From contig WSXZ01000012.1 of assembly GCA_009773555.1 (NCBI GenBank), positions 62,001-126,000 of the forward strand: 64,000 bases of DNA, written 5' to 3'. The stretch is from Methylocystaceae bacterium (lineage in GTDB: Bacteria; Pseudomonadota; Alphaproteobacteria; Rhizobiales; Beijerinckiaceae). Every line of letters begins with the position of its first letter. Position 1 is the stretch's first letter. The position numbers and the translations under genes are program-made. Of the stretch, positions 15,377 to 24,740 are shown one piece after another. Below the pieces are notes generated by a model. That model was given only the letters and a program-made list of their open reading frames with translations. It ran no database searches and was not told the DNA's origin.

Positions 15377-17539
15377 ATGAACCTCGTCAATTTCCGCTTC
15401 GAGACCGGCGCCGACGGCGTCGCGCTGGCGACCTGGGACATGCCCGAGCGCACGATGAACGTCATCACGCCGGAGCCCGACGTCAAAGGCTGCGTGATCG
15501 CGTCAGGCAAGACCGCCTTTTCCGGCGGCGCCGATCTTTCCATGCTGCAGCATGGCGCCGCGCAATACGCCAGGGCGCTCAAGGAGCAAGGCGAAGACGC
15601 GGCGAACAAGCATTTCTTCGAGTTTTCGCGCCGATTGTCGCTGCTCTACCGCAAGCTGGAAACCTGCGGAAAACCTTTCGCCGTCGCCATTCACGGCGTC
15701 TGCCTTGGCGGCGCCTTCGAACTTGCGCTCGCCTGCCATTATCGCGTGATGGCCGATGACGAGAAGACAAAGGTCGGGCTGCCGGAAATCAAGGTCGGGC
15801 TCTTTCCGGGCGCCGGCGGCACGCAGCGCGTGTCACGCATCATGCAGACCGGCGACGCGCTGCAATTCCTGTTCAAGGGCGATCAGATCAAGCCGAGAGC
15901 CGCGCTCGGCGCCAAGCTCGTGCATGAAATCGCGCCAAAGTCCGAGATCGTCGAGCGCGCCCGCGCCTTTATCGTCAACGGCGGCAAGGCGCAGGCGCCG
16001 TGGGACGCCAAGGAGTTCAAGACTCCGTCCGGCAGGGTGTTCTCGCCCACGGGCATGATGATCTGGCCCGCCGCCAACGCCATCTATCGCCGCGAGACCT
16101 ACGACAATTATCCCGCCGCCAAGGCCATTCTGCACGCCGTCTATGAAGGGCTGCAATTGCCGATGGACCAGGCGCTGACCGTCGAATCGCGCTGGTTCGC
16201 GCATATTCTGCGCTCGAAGGAGGCGGCGGCGATGATCCGCTCGCTGTTTCTCTCGAAGAACGAATTGGACAAGGGCGCGCATCGGCCCAAGGACGTCGGC
16301 CCCACCAATCTCAAGAAGATCGGCATTATCGGCGCGGGCTTCATGGGCGCGGGCGTCGGCTATATCAGCGCGCTGAACGGCCTCGACGTCGTTCTGGTCG
16401 ATCGCGATCAGGAAAGCGCCGACAAGGGCGTAGCGACGATCGACAAGCTCATCTCGAGCTCCGTCAGCAAAGGCCGCGCCAGCGCCGCCGACAAGGATGC
16501 GCTGATGGCGCGCGTCGTCGCCACCGCCGATTATGCGGCGCTCAAAGGCTGCGATCTCGTGCTCGAAGCCGTATTCGAGGACCGCGCGGTCAAGGCGGAC
16601 GTGACGAAGCGCGCGCAGGAAGTTGTGGGCGCCGACGTGATCTTCGCCTCGAACACCTCGACGCTGCCCATCACCTCGCTTGCGGAAACCACGCAAAAGC
16701 CCGAGAACTTCATCGGCATCCATTTCTTCTCGCCCGTCGAGAAGATGCTGCTCGTCGAAGTGATCCTGGGCGAGAAAACGAGCAATCGCGCGCTGGCGAC
16801 GGCGCTCGACTTCGTCCGCATCATCAAGAAGACGCCGATCGTCGTCAACGACTCGCGCGGCTTCTTCGCCAATCGCTGCGTGCTCAATTATGTTCGCGAA
16901 GGGCAGATCATGCTCGTTGACGGCGTGCCGCCGGCGATGATCGAGAATGTCGCCCGCATGGCCGGCATGCCGGTCGGGCCATTGTCGCTCAATGACGAAG
17001 TCGCGCTCGATCTCGGGTGGAAAATCCTGCAGGCGACGAAGAAGGACCTCGGCGCAGGCTCCGTCGATCCCGCGCAAGAACGCGTGCTGCGCTTCATGGT
17101 CGAGGAAAACAGCCGCTTCGGCCGCAAGAATGGCAAGGGCTTCTACGACTATCACGCCAATGGAACGAAAAGCCTCTGGCCCGGTCTCTCGGCCCTGGCG
17201 CAGAATGAGATCGACCCCGATACGCTCGACGTCACCGAAATGAAGCAGCGCTTTCTCGTCACGCAGGCGGTAGAGGCGGCCCGCGCCATGGCGGAGGGCG
17301 TCGTCACCGATCCGCGCGAGGCGGACGTCGGCTCCATTCTCGGCTTCGGCTTCGCGCCCTTCACCGGCGGCGTCATCTCCTACATCGACGGCATGGGCGC
17401 AAAGGCCTTCGTTGCGCTCTGCGACAAGCTCGCCGCGACATACGGCAAGCGTTTCGAGCCGCCGCAACTGCTGCGCGACATGGCGGCGAAGGACGAAACA
17501 TTCTACGGGCGGTTCATGCCGCAGAAATTGGCGGCGTAA
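15377..17539 (+). CDS. fadJ: bifunctional enoyl-CoA hydratase/3-hydroxyacyl-CoA dehydrogenase
   Basis: A 720-residue two-domain enzyme. The N-terminal crotonase domain carries SGGADLSML and GVCLGGAFELALACHYRV with LPEIKVGLFPGAGGTQRV. The Rossmann-fold dehydrogenase starts at about residue 313 (IGIIGAGFMGAGVGYISALN), followed by FASNTSTLPI, HFFSPVEKMLLVEVI and the C-terminal HAD domain with RFGRKNGKGFYDY. It hydrates enoyl-CoA and oxidises the L-3-hydroxy product with NAD. It completes the pathway with the upstream dehydrogenase and thiolase. The gene symbol reflects the fusion architecture; fadB-type naming is equally possible. Confidence 0.92.
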   Translation: MNLVNFRFETGADGVALATWDMPERTMNVITPEPDVKGCVIASGKTAFSGGADLSMLQHGAAQYARALKEQGEDAANKHFFEFSRRLSLLYRKLETCGKPFAVAIHGVCLGGAFELALACHYRVMADDEKTKVGLPEIKVGLFPGAGGTQRVSRIMQTGDALQFLFKGDQIKPRAALGAKLVHEIAPKSEIVERARAFIVNGGKAQAPWDAKEFKTPSGRVFSPTGMMIWPAANAIYRRETYDNYPAAKAILHAVYEGLQLPMDQALTVESRWFAHILRSKEAAAMIRSLFLSKNELDKGAHRPKDVGPTNLKKIGIIGAGFMGAGVGYISALNGLDVVLVDRDQESADKGVATIDKLISSSVSKGRASAADKDALMARVVATADYAALKGCDLVLEAVFEDRAVKADVTKRAQEVVGADVIFASNTSTLPITSLAETTQKPENFIGIHFFSPVEKMLLVEVILGEKTSNRALATALDFVRIIKKTPIVVNDSRGFFANRCVLNYVREGQIMLVDGVPPAMIENVARMAGMPVGPLSLNDEVALDLGWKILQATKKDLGAGSVDPAQERVLRFMVEENSRFGRKNGKGFYDYHANGTKSLWPGLSALAQNEIDPDTLDVTEMKQRFLVTQAVEAARAMAEGVVTDPREADVGSILGFGFAPFTGGVISYIDGMGAKAFVALCDKLAATYGKRFEPPQLLRDMAAKDETFYGRFMPQKLAA

Positions 17540-17554
17540 TTACATTCGGCATCA

Positions 17555-17607
17555 CAGCCCTCGTGCTTCGAGACGGTCGCTTCGCGACCTCCTCAGCATG
17601 AGGGCTG
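17555..17607. repeat. REP-like palindromic element
   Basis: The stretch AGCCCTCGTGCTTCGAGACG ... CCTCAGCATGAGGGCT is an imperfect palindrome with an inner hairpin GGTCGCTTCGCGACC. It belongs to the same repeat family as the elements upstream of fadJ. It follows the fadJ stop and may terminate or stabilise its transcript. Confidence 0.65.
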
Positions 17608-17777
17608 CTTCATCGAACATGCAAAAATGCGGAGCTGAGGCCCCTTATCCTGAGAGCCGCCCGCAGTCGGGTTTTCCCGACTTCACCTTTAGAGGACATG
17701 ACATCCACAGGGCCGACAGGTAAAAGACGGGCTGGGCGTGGAGGTTTGAAACGCGCGCCCGCGCCCGGACCTGGTTG

Positions 17778-18602
17778 ATGCCGATTTTTGTGCTTCCCTT
17801 TCCAGTGATCGATCCTGTCGCCGTCAACATCGGGCCCGTGCCGCTGCGGTGGTATGCGCTCGCTTATATCGGCAGCTTCATCTTCGGCTGGCTCGGCTTG
17901 CGCGCGCTCGCCGCAAACGACGCGCTCTGGAGGCGCGGCCAACCGCGACCAAGCCGAGAGTCTCTTGATGATCTTCTCGTCTTCGTCGCCTTCGGCGTCG
18001 TCATCGGCGGTCGCCTCGGACATGTGCTGATCTACGATCCGGGCTTTTACCTCGCGCACCCATTGGAAATTTTCCAGACATGGAAGGGCGGCATGGCCTT
18101 TCACGGCGGCCTGATCGGCGCGACCATCGGCATGGTCCTTTACGCGCGCCGCAGCGGCGTGCCGCTGCTCACCGTGAGCGACATTTGCGCGGTGGTGGCG
18201 CCGATCGGACTCTTCTTCGGCCGCCTCGCCAATTTCATCAAGCCCGAGATGTGGGGGCGCGAAACCGACGTTCCCTGGGCGATGGTCTTTCCCGGCGCGG
18301 GCGACATTCCGCGCCATCCCAGCCAGCTTTATGAGGCGGGACTTGAAGGCGTGGCGCTGGGCCTGCTGTTGTGGCTCGCCGCGCGCCACGGCGCGCTCAA
18401 ACACCCTGGTCTCGCCACCGGCCTTTTTGGCGTCGGCTACGGACTGGCGCGCATTTTCTGCGAGTTTTTTCGTGAACCCGACCCGGTGCAGGAAGCGCTG
18501 CCCAATGGATTGACCATGGGCATGGTCCTTTCGACGCCGCTTGTTTTGATTGGCGCCGCGGCGATCCTGTTCGCGCTGCGCCCAAGGAGCGCGACGGCAT
18601 GA
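17778..18602 (+). CDS. lgt: prolipoprotein diacylglyceryl transferase
   Basis: A 274-residue polytopic membrane enzyme that transfers diacylglycerol from phosphatidylglycerol to the lipobox Cys, the first step of lipoprotein maturation. Family motifs include GGRLGHVLIYD, the signature GRLANFIKPEMWGRETDVPW and HPSQLYEAGLEG near the C-terminus. ATG 17778 is the likely start (a TTG lies just before). The last four bases overlap the start of the downstream methyltransferase gene (ATGA), so the two form an operon. Confidence 0.95.
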   Translation: MPIFVLPFPVIDPVAVNIGPVPLRWYALAYIGSFIFGWLGLRALAANDALWRRGQPRPSRESLDDLLVFVAFGVVIGGRLGHVLIYDPGFYLAHPLEIFQTWKGGMAFHGGLIGATIGMVLYARRSGVPLLTVSDICAVVAPIGLFFGRLANFIKPEMWGRETDVPWAMVFPGAGDIPRHPSQLYEAGLEGVALGLLLWLAARHGALKHPGLATGLFGVGYGLARIFCEFFREPDPVQEALPNGLTMGMVLSTPLVLIGAAAILFALRPRSATA

Positions 18603-19681
18603 GCGCCTTAAAGAGAGAGATCGTCGAGACAATCGCTCATGACGGTCCGATGACGCTCGAGCGATTCATGTCGCTCTGTCTGACGCATCCGCGCTACGGC
18701 TATTACATGACGCGCGATCCATTCGGCGCGGGCGGCGATTTCGTCACCGCGCCGGAGATCAGCCAGATGTTCGGCGAATTGCTCGGCGTCTGGGTCACCG
18801 AGGCCTGGCGCGCCGCGGGAGCGCCGACTGAGGCAAGGCTTGTCGAACTCGGACCCGGCCGCGGCACGCTGATGTCGGACGTGCTGCGGGTGACGCCGAT
18901 CGCGCCCAACTTCTTTTCCGCCGTCAGCGTGCATCTCGTCGAAACCAGTCCGGTTCTGCGCGAGACGCAACGCCAGACGCTGGCCAGGGCCGCAAAGCCG
19001 ATCCAGTGGCATTTGGATTTTGCGGAAACGCCGCCCGGTCCGGCCTTCATCCTCGCCAATGAGTTTTTCGACGCCCTGCCCGTCAGGCACTTCGTCAAGA
19101 CCGCCGGCGGCTGGCGCGAACAACTTGTCGGGCTCGACGCTCAAGGCGAACTCGCCTTCGGACTGTCCGATCAGATCGAGCCGACGCTCAATGTTCCGGC
19201 GCGCGACGGATCGATCATAGAAGTCAGCGCCGCAAGCCAAAAGCTCATCGGCGACATCGCCGCGCGGCTCGTCGCCGACGGCGGCGCGCTGCTGCTCATT
19301 GACTATGGCTATGAGCAGACGTCGCTTGGCGAAAGTCTGCAGGCGGTGTCGCGCCACGCCTATGTCGATCCGCTCGCTACCCCCGGCGAAGCGGACCTGA
19401 CCGCGCACGTCGATTTCGCGGCTCTGGCGCGCGCCGCCCGCGCGCGCGGCGCCAAGGTGATGGGCCCGGTCACGCAAGCGCAATTTCTGCTGCGGCTTGG
19501 CATCGAACGCCGCGCCGAGACCTTGTCGAAAAAGGCGACGCCCGAACAGGCGCAGGCGATCATCGACGCCTTCGAACGTCTCGCCGGCGTCGATGATGCG
19601 CGCCATCAGATGGGCGGACTGTTCAAGGTGATGGCGGTGACCCATCCCGACATGCCCGACCTGCCGGGATTTTTCGTGTAA
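18599..19681 (+). CDS. SAM-dependent methyltransferase, MidA/NDUFAF7 family
   Basis: A 360-residue DUF185/COG1565 protein. N-terminal signature LERFMSLCLTHPRYGYYMTRDPFGAGGDF and TAPEISQMFGELLGVW; the SAM-binding motif is RLVELGPGRGTLMSDVLR. EFFDALPVRHF follows, and the C-terminal QAQFLLRLGI completes the family pattern. The mitochondrial relative NDUFAF7 methylates an Arg of complex I subunit NDUFS2; bacterial roles are less clear. It overlaps lgt by four bases and is followed ten bases later by pgeF. Confidence 0.92.
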   Translation: MSALKREIVETIAHDGPMTLERFMSLCLTHPRYGYYMTRDPFGAGGDFVTAPEISQMFGELLGVWVTEAWRAAGAPTEARLVELGPGRGTLMSDVLRVTPIAPNFFSAVSVHLVETSPVLRETQRQTLARAAKPIQWHLDFAETPPGPAFILANEFFDALPVRHFVKTAGGWREQLVGLDAQGELAFGLSDQIEPTLNVPARDGSIIEVSAASQKLIGDIAARLVADGGALLLIDYGYEQTSLGESLQAVSRHAYVDPLATPGEADLTAHVDFAALARAARARGAKVMGPVTQAQFLLRLGIERRAETLSKKATPEQAQAIIDAFERLAGVDDARHQMGGLFKVMAVTHPDMPDLPGFFV

Positions 19682-19691
19682 CATCGACGCG

Positions 19692-20471
19692 ATGACGTTC
19701 GAAACGCCTGCGCTGACCGCGCAAAACCTCAGCCTGCCCGGCCTGCGCCACGCCTTTTTCACCCGCGACGGCGGCGTGTCCGAAGGCGTCTATGCCTCGC
19801 TCAATGGCGGCGTCGGCTCGCGCGACGCGCCGCCGCATGTCGAAGAGAATCGCGCCCGGATGGCGGCGCGTCTCGGAGTCGAGGCCGAGCGCCTGCTGGT
19901 GCCGTTCCAGATCCATTCCGCGGAGGCGCGCCCGGTGCGCGAACCGTGGAGCGCTGACGCGCGGCCGCGGTGCGACGGCATGGTGACGGCGGAAGTCTCG
20001 CTCGCGCTCGGCGTCACCGGCGCCGACTGCGGCATGTTGCTTTTCGCCGACGCGAAGGCGGCCGTCATCGGCGCCTGCCACGCCGGCTGGAAGGGCGCGC
20101 TCGGCGGCGTCATCGAAGCGACCGTCAGAGAGATGGAGGCGCATGGCGCGCGCCGCGCCGACATCCATATCGCGCTCGGCCCGGCGATCGGCGCGACGAG
20201 TTATGAAGTCGGGCCGGAATTCATCGATCAGTTTCGGGAAGCGCACGAGTCCTTTTCGCGCTTTTTTACGCCGACGGCGCGCGAAGGCCATGCGACCTTC
20301 GATCTGCCAGGCTTCATCGCCTCGCGCGTCGAGGCGCTGGACGTCGCCTCTTTCGAAGACCTCGGCGTCGACACTTATGCGGATGAAGCGCGCTGCTTCA
20401 GCTACCGCCGCAGCGTCCATCGCCGCGAGCCCGACTATGGGCGGCTCGTCTCGGCGATTGCGCTGATCTAA
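19692..20471 (+). CDS. pgeF: PgeF/YfiH family multicopper-like oxidase (purine nucleoside phosphorylase)
   Basis: A 259-residue YfiH-family protein with the metal-ligand set of the fold: His in IHSAEARPV, Cys in GVTGADCGMLLFAD and His in ACHAGWKGALGG. N-terminal motif LRHAFFTRDGGVSEGVYASL is typical. Members have been reported both as purine nucleoside phosphorylases and as correctors of peptidoglycan precursor errors (PgeF). Third gene of the lgt operon. The end converges on the TonB-like gene. Confidence 0.88.
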   Translation: MTFETPALTAQNLSLPGLRHAFFTRDGGVSEGVYASLNGGVGSRDAPPHVEENRARMAARLGVEAERLLVPFQIHSAEARPVREPWSADARPRCDGMVTAEVSLALGVTGADCGMLLFADAKAAVIGACHAGWKGALGGVIEATVREMEAHGARRADIHIALGPAIGATSYEVGPEFIDQFREAHESFSRFFTPTAREGHATFDLPGFIASRVEALDVASFEDLGVDTYADEARCFSYRRSVHRREPDYGRLVSAIALI

Positions 20472-20501
20472 GGCATAATTGAGCTGAGTGGTTGGCGTGA
20501 A

Positions 20502-20515
20502 CAGGCGAAAGCCTG
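20502..20515. terminator. small GNRA-capped hairpin
   Basis: CAGGCGAAAGCCTG forms a 5-bp stem with a GAAA tetraloop in the 57-base gap between the convergent pgeF and TonB-like genes. No U-run follows, so termination there would need to be Rho-assisted or weak. Confidence 0.35.
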
Positions 20516-20528
20516 ACCGGAATCCCGA

Positions 20529-21530
20529 CTATTTCGTCGCGTAGCTGAAGATCATCGAGTGCGGCAGGCCGCGCGGCGGCGCTGGGAACGGCGCGGCGCG
20601 GCGCACGGCCGCGAGAGCGGCGGCGTCGAGATCGGGCGCGCCGCTCGCCTGCTGCACCGCCTGATGGGTGAGATTGCCCAGCTCGTCGATGTAGAACACA
20701 ACCGCGCCCCTGCCGATCGCGCCGCTCCCGCGCACGCGTGGCGGAATACGCATATGCGGCATGATGAGGCCGTAGAGGATCGTCAGATAGGTCGTCTTCG
20801 CGTGGCCGCCGCCGACCGGCGAGAACTTGCGCGGCGCAGCAAGCTTGTAGTCGGGTATCGGCGCGAGCGCCGCGAGCTGATCGGCGATGGAGTTGGCCTC
20901 GCCTTTCTTCACCGACCCCTTTTCGTTCGGGTCGGGCTTTTCCTGCGGCTTCTTTTCGGGCGCGGCCTGCTCGATGATCTCGGCGTCGCTCTTGTCCTCG
21001 AGCGGCGTGTCTTTGGTCTCTTCCGGCGCCTTCGCCTTTCCGTCTTCGTCCTCGGCGTCCTTCATGCCCTGAGGCTTGTCGTCCTTGGGCGCGTCTTTCT
21101 CCTCCGCGTTCTTCGGCGTCTTGACGTCCTTCTCCTCCGGCGCGTTGACGTCGGACTTGGTCTTGCTCTCGGCCTCGGGGGCGTCGAAAGCCGGCTTTTC
21201 CTCTTCCAGCGGCGGCGGAGGCGGCGGCGGCTTCTGCTGCTGTTTTTGCTGCTCCGGCGGCTTCTCTTGCTCGGGCGCAGGAGGCTCTTCCTGCTTCGGC
21301 GCGGGCGGTTCGGTGATCACCTCGACGGGAGTTTCCTCGACGATCCGCGGCGCTTCGCGGGCGGAGCGCCAGTCTTCCAAGAGCAGGAACGCCAGGACGC
21401 AGAGATGCGCCAGCAGGCACAGCAGGAGAAATATGAGGAAGCGCGGGCGCACCAAGAGCGCGCGGCGCCGCCGAAGGGCGTCCACGGCCAGGGTCGCGCT
21501 AAAGGCGCGTTGTCCGCTGCTGTCGTTCAT
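20529..21530 (-). CDS. TonB-like energy transducer
   Basis: A 333-residue protein with the TonB layout: a short cytosolic N-terminus, one transmembrane anchor (FLIFLLLCLLAHLCVLAFLLL), and a very long Pro/Glu/Lys-rich periplasmic spacer including a run of prolines. The globular C-terminal domain reads VVFYIDELGNLTHQAVQQAS, ALAAVRRAAPFPAPP. It would couple proton-motive force (through ExbBD) to outer membrane receptors, or act in a TolA-like way. No exbBD or receptor gene is near, so the partner is unknown. Confidence 0.8.
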   Translation of the reverse strand: MNDSSGQRAFSATLAVDALRRRRALLVRPRFLIFLLLCLLAHLCVLAFLLLEDWRSAREAPRIVEETPVEVITEPPAPKQEEPPAPEQEKPPEQQKQQQKPPPPPPPLEEEKPAFDAPEAESKTKSDVNAPEEKDVKTPKNAEEKDAPKDDKPQGMKDAEDEDGKAKAPEETKDTPLEDKSDAEIIEQAAPEKKPQEKPDPNEKGSVKKGEANSIADQLAALAPIPDYKLAAPRKFSPVGGGHAKTTYLTILYGLIMPHMRIPPRVRGSGAIGRGAVVFYIDELGNLTHQAVQQASGAPDLDAAALAAVRRAAPFPAPPRGLPHSMIFSYATK

Positions 21531-21746
21531 TGCGATGGAAAGCCGCGCTCCAGGGCCGCCGCTGCTTGCATAATCGAACTGTGTCGGTGATCGGGGGGCG
21601 TCACTTTAAAATTATAGCCGCCTTTGGGCAAAAACGCGCCCCCGCAAAAACATGACGCCTTTTGCCGCAGTTATCAATGCGCCCGAGACCGCATATATAA
21701 GAGATATCTAATTTAAGTGGCGCTCGAACGCCGCTCTGGGGGATGC

Positions 21747-23372
21747 ATGAAACGCTTTAGGCCCTTGTCACGCCGAGGATTTCTCATCGGCGCGGGCGCA
21801 GCGGCGACGATCGGCGCTCCGGCCTTGGGCCAGGGTCATGCGATGCGCCGGATTGCGCCGAACCGGGCGTCCGACGCCTTCACGCCGGACGTTGAACTCG
21901 AATTAATCTGCAAGCGTGACGAAACGTCGATCTTGACGGGCAGGGCCACGCGGGTGTGGCGCTACGTCGGCAATCTGATCAAAGGTCCGCCTGATGCGCT
22001 GACGGCCCTGCCTGACGCTTACCTCGGTCCCCTCCTGCGTTTCAAAAAGGGACAAAAGGTTCGCATCCGGCTTCGCAACGAATTGCCGGAGGAAACCATC
22101 ACACATTGGCACGGCCTGCATGTGCCGATGCTGATGGACGGCCATCCGGCGGCGGCGATTGATCCGGGCGAAACTTACGTCTATGAATTCGAGATCCGCA
22201 ATCGCGCCGGCATGTATTTCTATCATCCGCATACGCACGAGAAGACAGCGACGCAAGTCTATCGCGGCCTGGCGGGCGCCATCATCGTTGAGGACGAGGA
22301 AGAGCGCGCGCTCGGACTGCCGTCCGGCGAATTCGAAATTCCGCTCGTCATTCAGGATCGCTCGTTCGACGGCGACAATCAGCTCGCCTATGGCGGCGAC
22401 ATGCATACGAGCATGTTCGGTTTTTATGGCGACCGCGTGCTCGTCAATGGACGAAGCGACTTCACGCTCGACGTTGCGAGCCGCGCCTATCGCCTGCGGC
22501 TTCTGAACGGCTCGAATGCGCGCATCTATAAGCTGTGCTGGGACGACCGAACTCCGCTGACCGTGATCGGCGTTGACGGCGGACTGCTGGAGAAGGCGGA
22601 GACGCGGCCCTATGTGATGCTCGCGCCCGCCGAGCGCGTCGATCTCATCGTCGATTTCAGCGGACGTCCACAAGGCTCGAAGCTGACGATGCTGAGCGGA
22701 GAATTCTACGGTCTTATTCCGCCGATGGCGCAACGCATGATGGGAAGCGATCTCGCCATGGGGGAAGAATTCCCCCTGTTTACGGCGCGGGTGACGAAAG
22801 CTTCAAACGACTCGTGGAAACTACCGGAAAAGCTCTCGACGATACGGCGTTTTCGCAAGGACGAGATCGCCAATTTGGACGATCCCATTCCGATCGCCAT
22901 CACCATGGCGCGCATGGCGATGTTTCTCAACGGTCGCCCCTATGGCCACGACGACATCCAGCCGCGCGAACGCATTCCCGTCGACACGACGCAGCTCATC
23001 GAAATTTTCCATGAGCACGGCGGCATGGGCATGATGGGCGGCGGCATGATGCGCGGCCGCATGGGCGGCATGGGCATGGGGGGCATGGGCGGCATGGGCA
23101 TGATGGGAATGATGTCGATGGCGCATCCTATCCATCTGCACGGGCAGCAATTCGAGGTTATCGAGCGCCGCTTCGAGGGCGACGAGGACGCCTACGCCTC
23201 GATCCGTGACGGCCTCATCGACAGCGGCCTAAAGGACACTGTGCTCGTCACGCCGGGCGAGCGCCTGCGGATCATTAAGCCGTTCGGCGATTTCAAAGGG
23301 CGATTCATGTATCACTGCCACAACCTCGAACATGAGGACGGAGGCATGATGCGCGAGTTCTCGGTGGAGTAG
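21747..23372 (+). CDS. Tat-exported multicopper oxidase with Met-rich insert (CueO-like)
   Basis: A 541-residue multicopper oxidase. A Tat signal (SRRGFLIGAGAAATIGAPALG) leads to three cupredoxin domains with all copper motifs: HWHGLHVP, YHPHTHEK, HPIHLHGQQF and the C-terminal HCHNLEHEDGGMM. A Met/Gly-rich segment (about 40 residues, many GGMGMM units) precedes the third motif, as in CueO where such Met clusters bind Cu(I). The likely role is periplasmic cuprous oxidase activity for copper tolerance. The start is ATG 21747 because it opens the Tat signal. It faces the Met/His-rich protein downstream. Confidence 0.92.
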   Translation: MKRFRPLSRRGFLIGAGAAATIGAPALGQGHAMRRIAPNRASDAFTPDVELELICKRDETSILTGRATRVWRYVGNLIKGPPDALTALPDAYLGPLLRFKKGQKVRIRLRNELPEETITHWHGLHVPMLMDGHPAAAIDPGETYVYEFEIRNRAGMYFYHPHTHEKTATQVYRGLAGAIIVEDEEERALGLPSGEFEIPLVIQDRSFDGDNQLAYGGDMHTSMFGFYGDRVLVNGRSDFTLDVASRAYRLRLLNGSNARIYKLCWDDRTPLTVIGVDGGLLEKAETRPYVMLAPAERVDLIVDFSGRPQGSKLTMLSGEFYGLIPPMAQRMMGSDLAMGEEFPLFTARVTKASNDSWKLPEKLSTIRRFRKDEIANLDDPIPIAITMARMAMFLNGRPYGHDDIQPRERIPVDTTQLIEIFHEHGGMGMMGGGMMRGRMGGMGMGGMGGMGMMGMMSMAHPIHLHGQQFEVIERRFEGDEDAYASIRDGLIDSGLKDTVLVTPGERLRIIKPFGDFKGRFMYHCHNLEHEDGGMMREFSVE

Positions 23373-23436
23373 AGCGGCTCAAGACGCGCGGCGTCCGTGA
23401 AGCGCAATAGATCTGAAAAGCAATTCGTCTAAATGC

Positions 23437-23468
23437 GCTCCCGGTCGGGCCTTCGGCTCGCCGGGAGC
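23437..23468. terminator. strong bidirectional hairpin between copper genes
   Basis: GCTCCCGG pairs with CCGGGAGC (8 bp), and inside it GGGCC pairs with GGCTC around TTC. The structure sits midway between the convergent stops of the oxidase and the CpxP-like gene, so it can end transcription from both sides. Confidence 0.65.
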
Positions 23469-23481
23469 GATGTTGCGTGGA

Positions 23482-24366
<885 letters not shown>

Positions 24367-24740
24367 GGCGCCCTCCCTTGAAATGTTTGTCGCGATCGCT
24401 CCTGTCGTCGCTGGCGCGACGAATCATTGGTGGAGTTTCACGCATGTTGAGCGCCTAACCGAGCATCAGGCACCGTTGAACGTCTGCAACTTTGTCACAG
24501 ATCAAGCCGTGAGGCGATGGGCGAATCGTCACGCAGGTGCATGAAATTTCGCAAGCGAACTTTGCTTTTTTCGAACAAATCCCGCGACGCAAAAACGGAT
24601 AGACGCAAGCCCATCGCCGATCTTTCAGTCGGCCACCGCGGTTGCGCAACGCGGGCGAGGCTCGATGTCGCAAATTCGTCGCGCCAACTTGCTTTTCTTC
24701 GCACAAGCGAAATGCCGCCGCTGGGTTGCGGCGCAGAAAC
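24367..24740. other. intergenic region, 374 bases
   Basis: Between the start of the CpxP-like gene and the end of mfd. It should hold the promoter for the CpxP-like gene on the minus strand. I see no convincing gene, tRNA or strong palindrome here; open frames in it are shadows with Arg/Ser-rich composition. Confidence 0.5.

Noticed and set aside
15833..17467. 544-codon minus-strand open frame opposite fadJ
   Set aside because: Shadow of a high-GC gene; no domain, and fadJ is unambiguous.
18608..19762. 384-codon minus-strand open frame opposite the MidA-like gene
   Set aside because: Antisense shadow with low-complexity Arg/Asp content and no family pattern.
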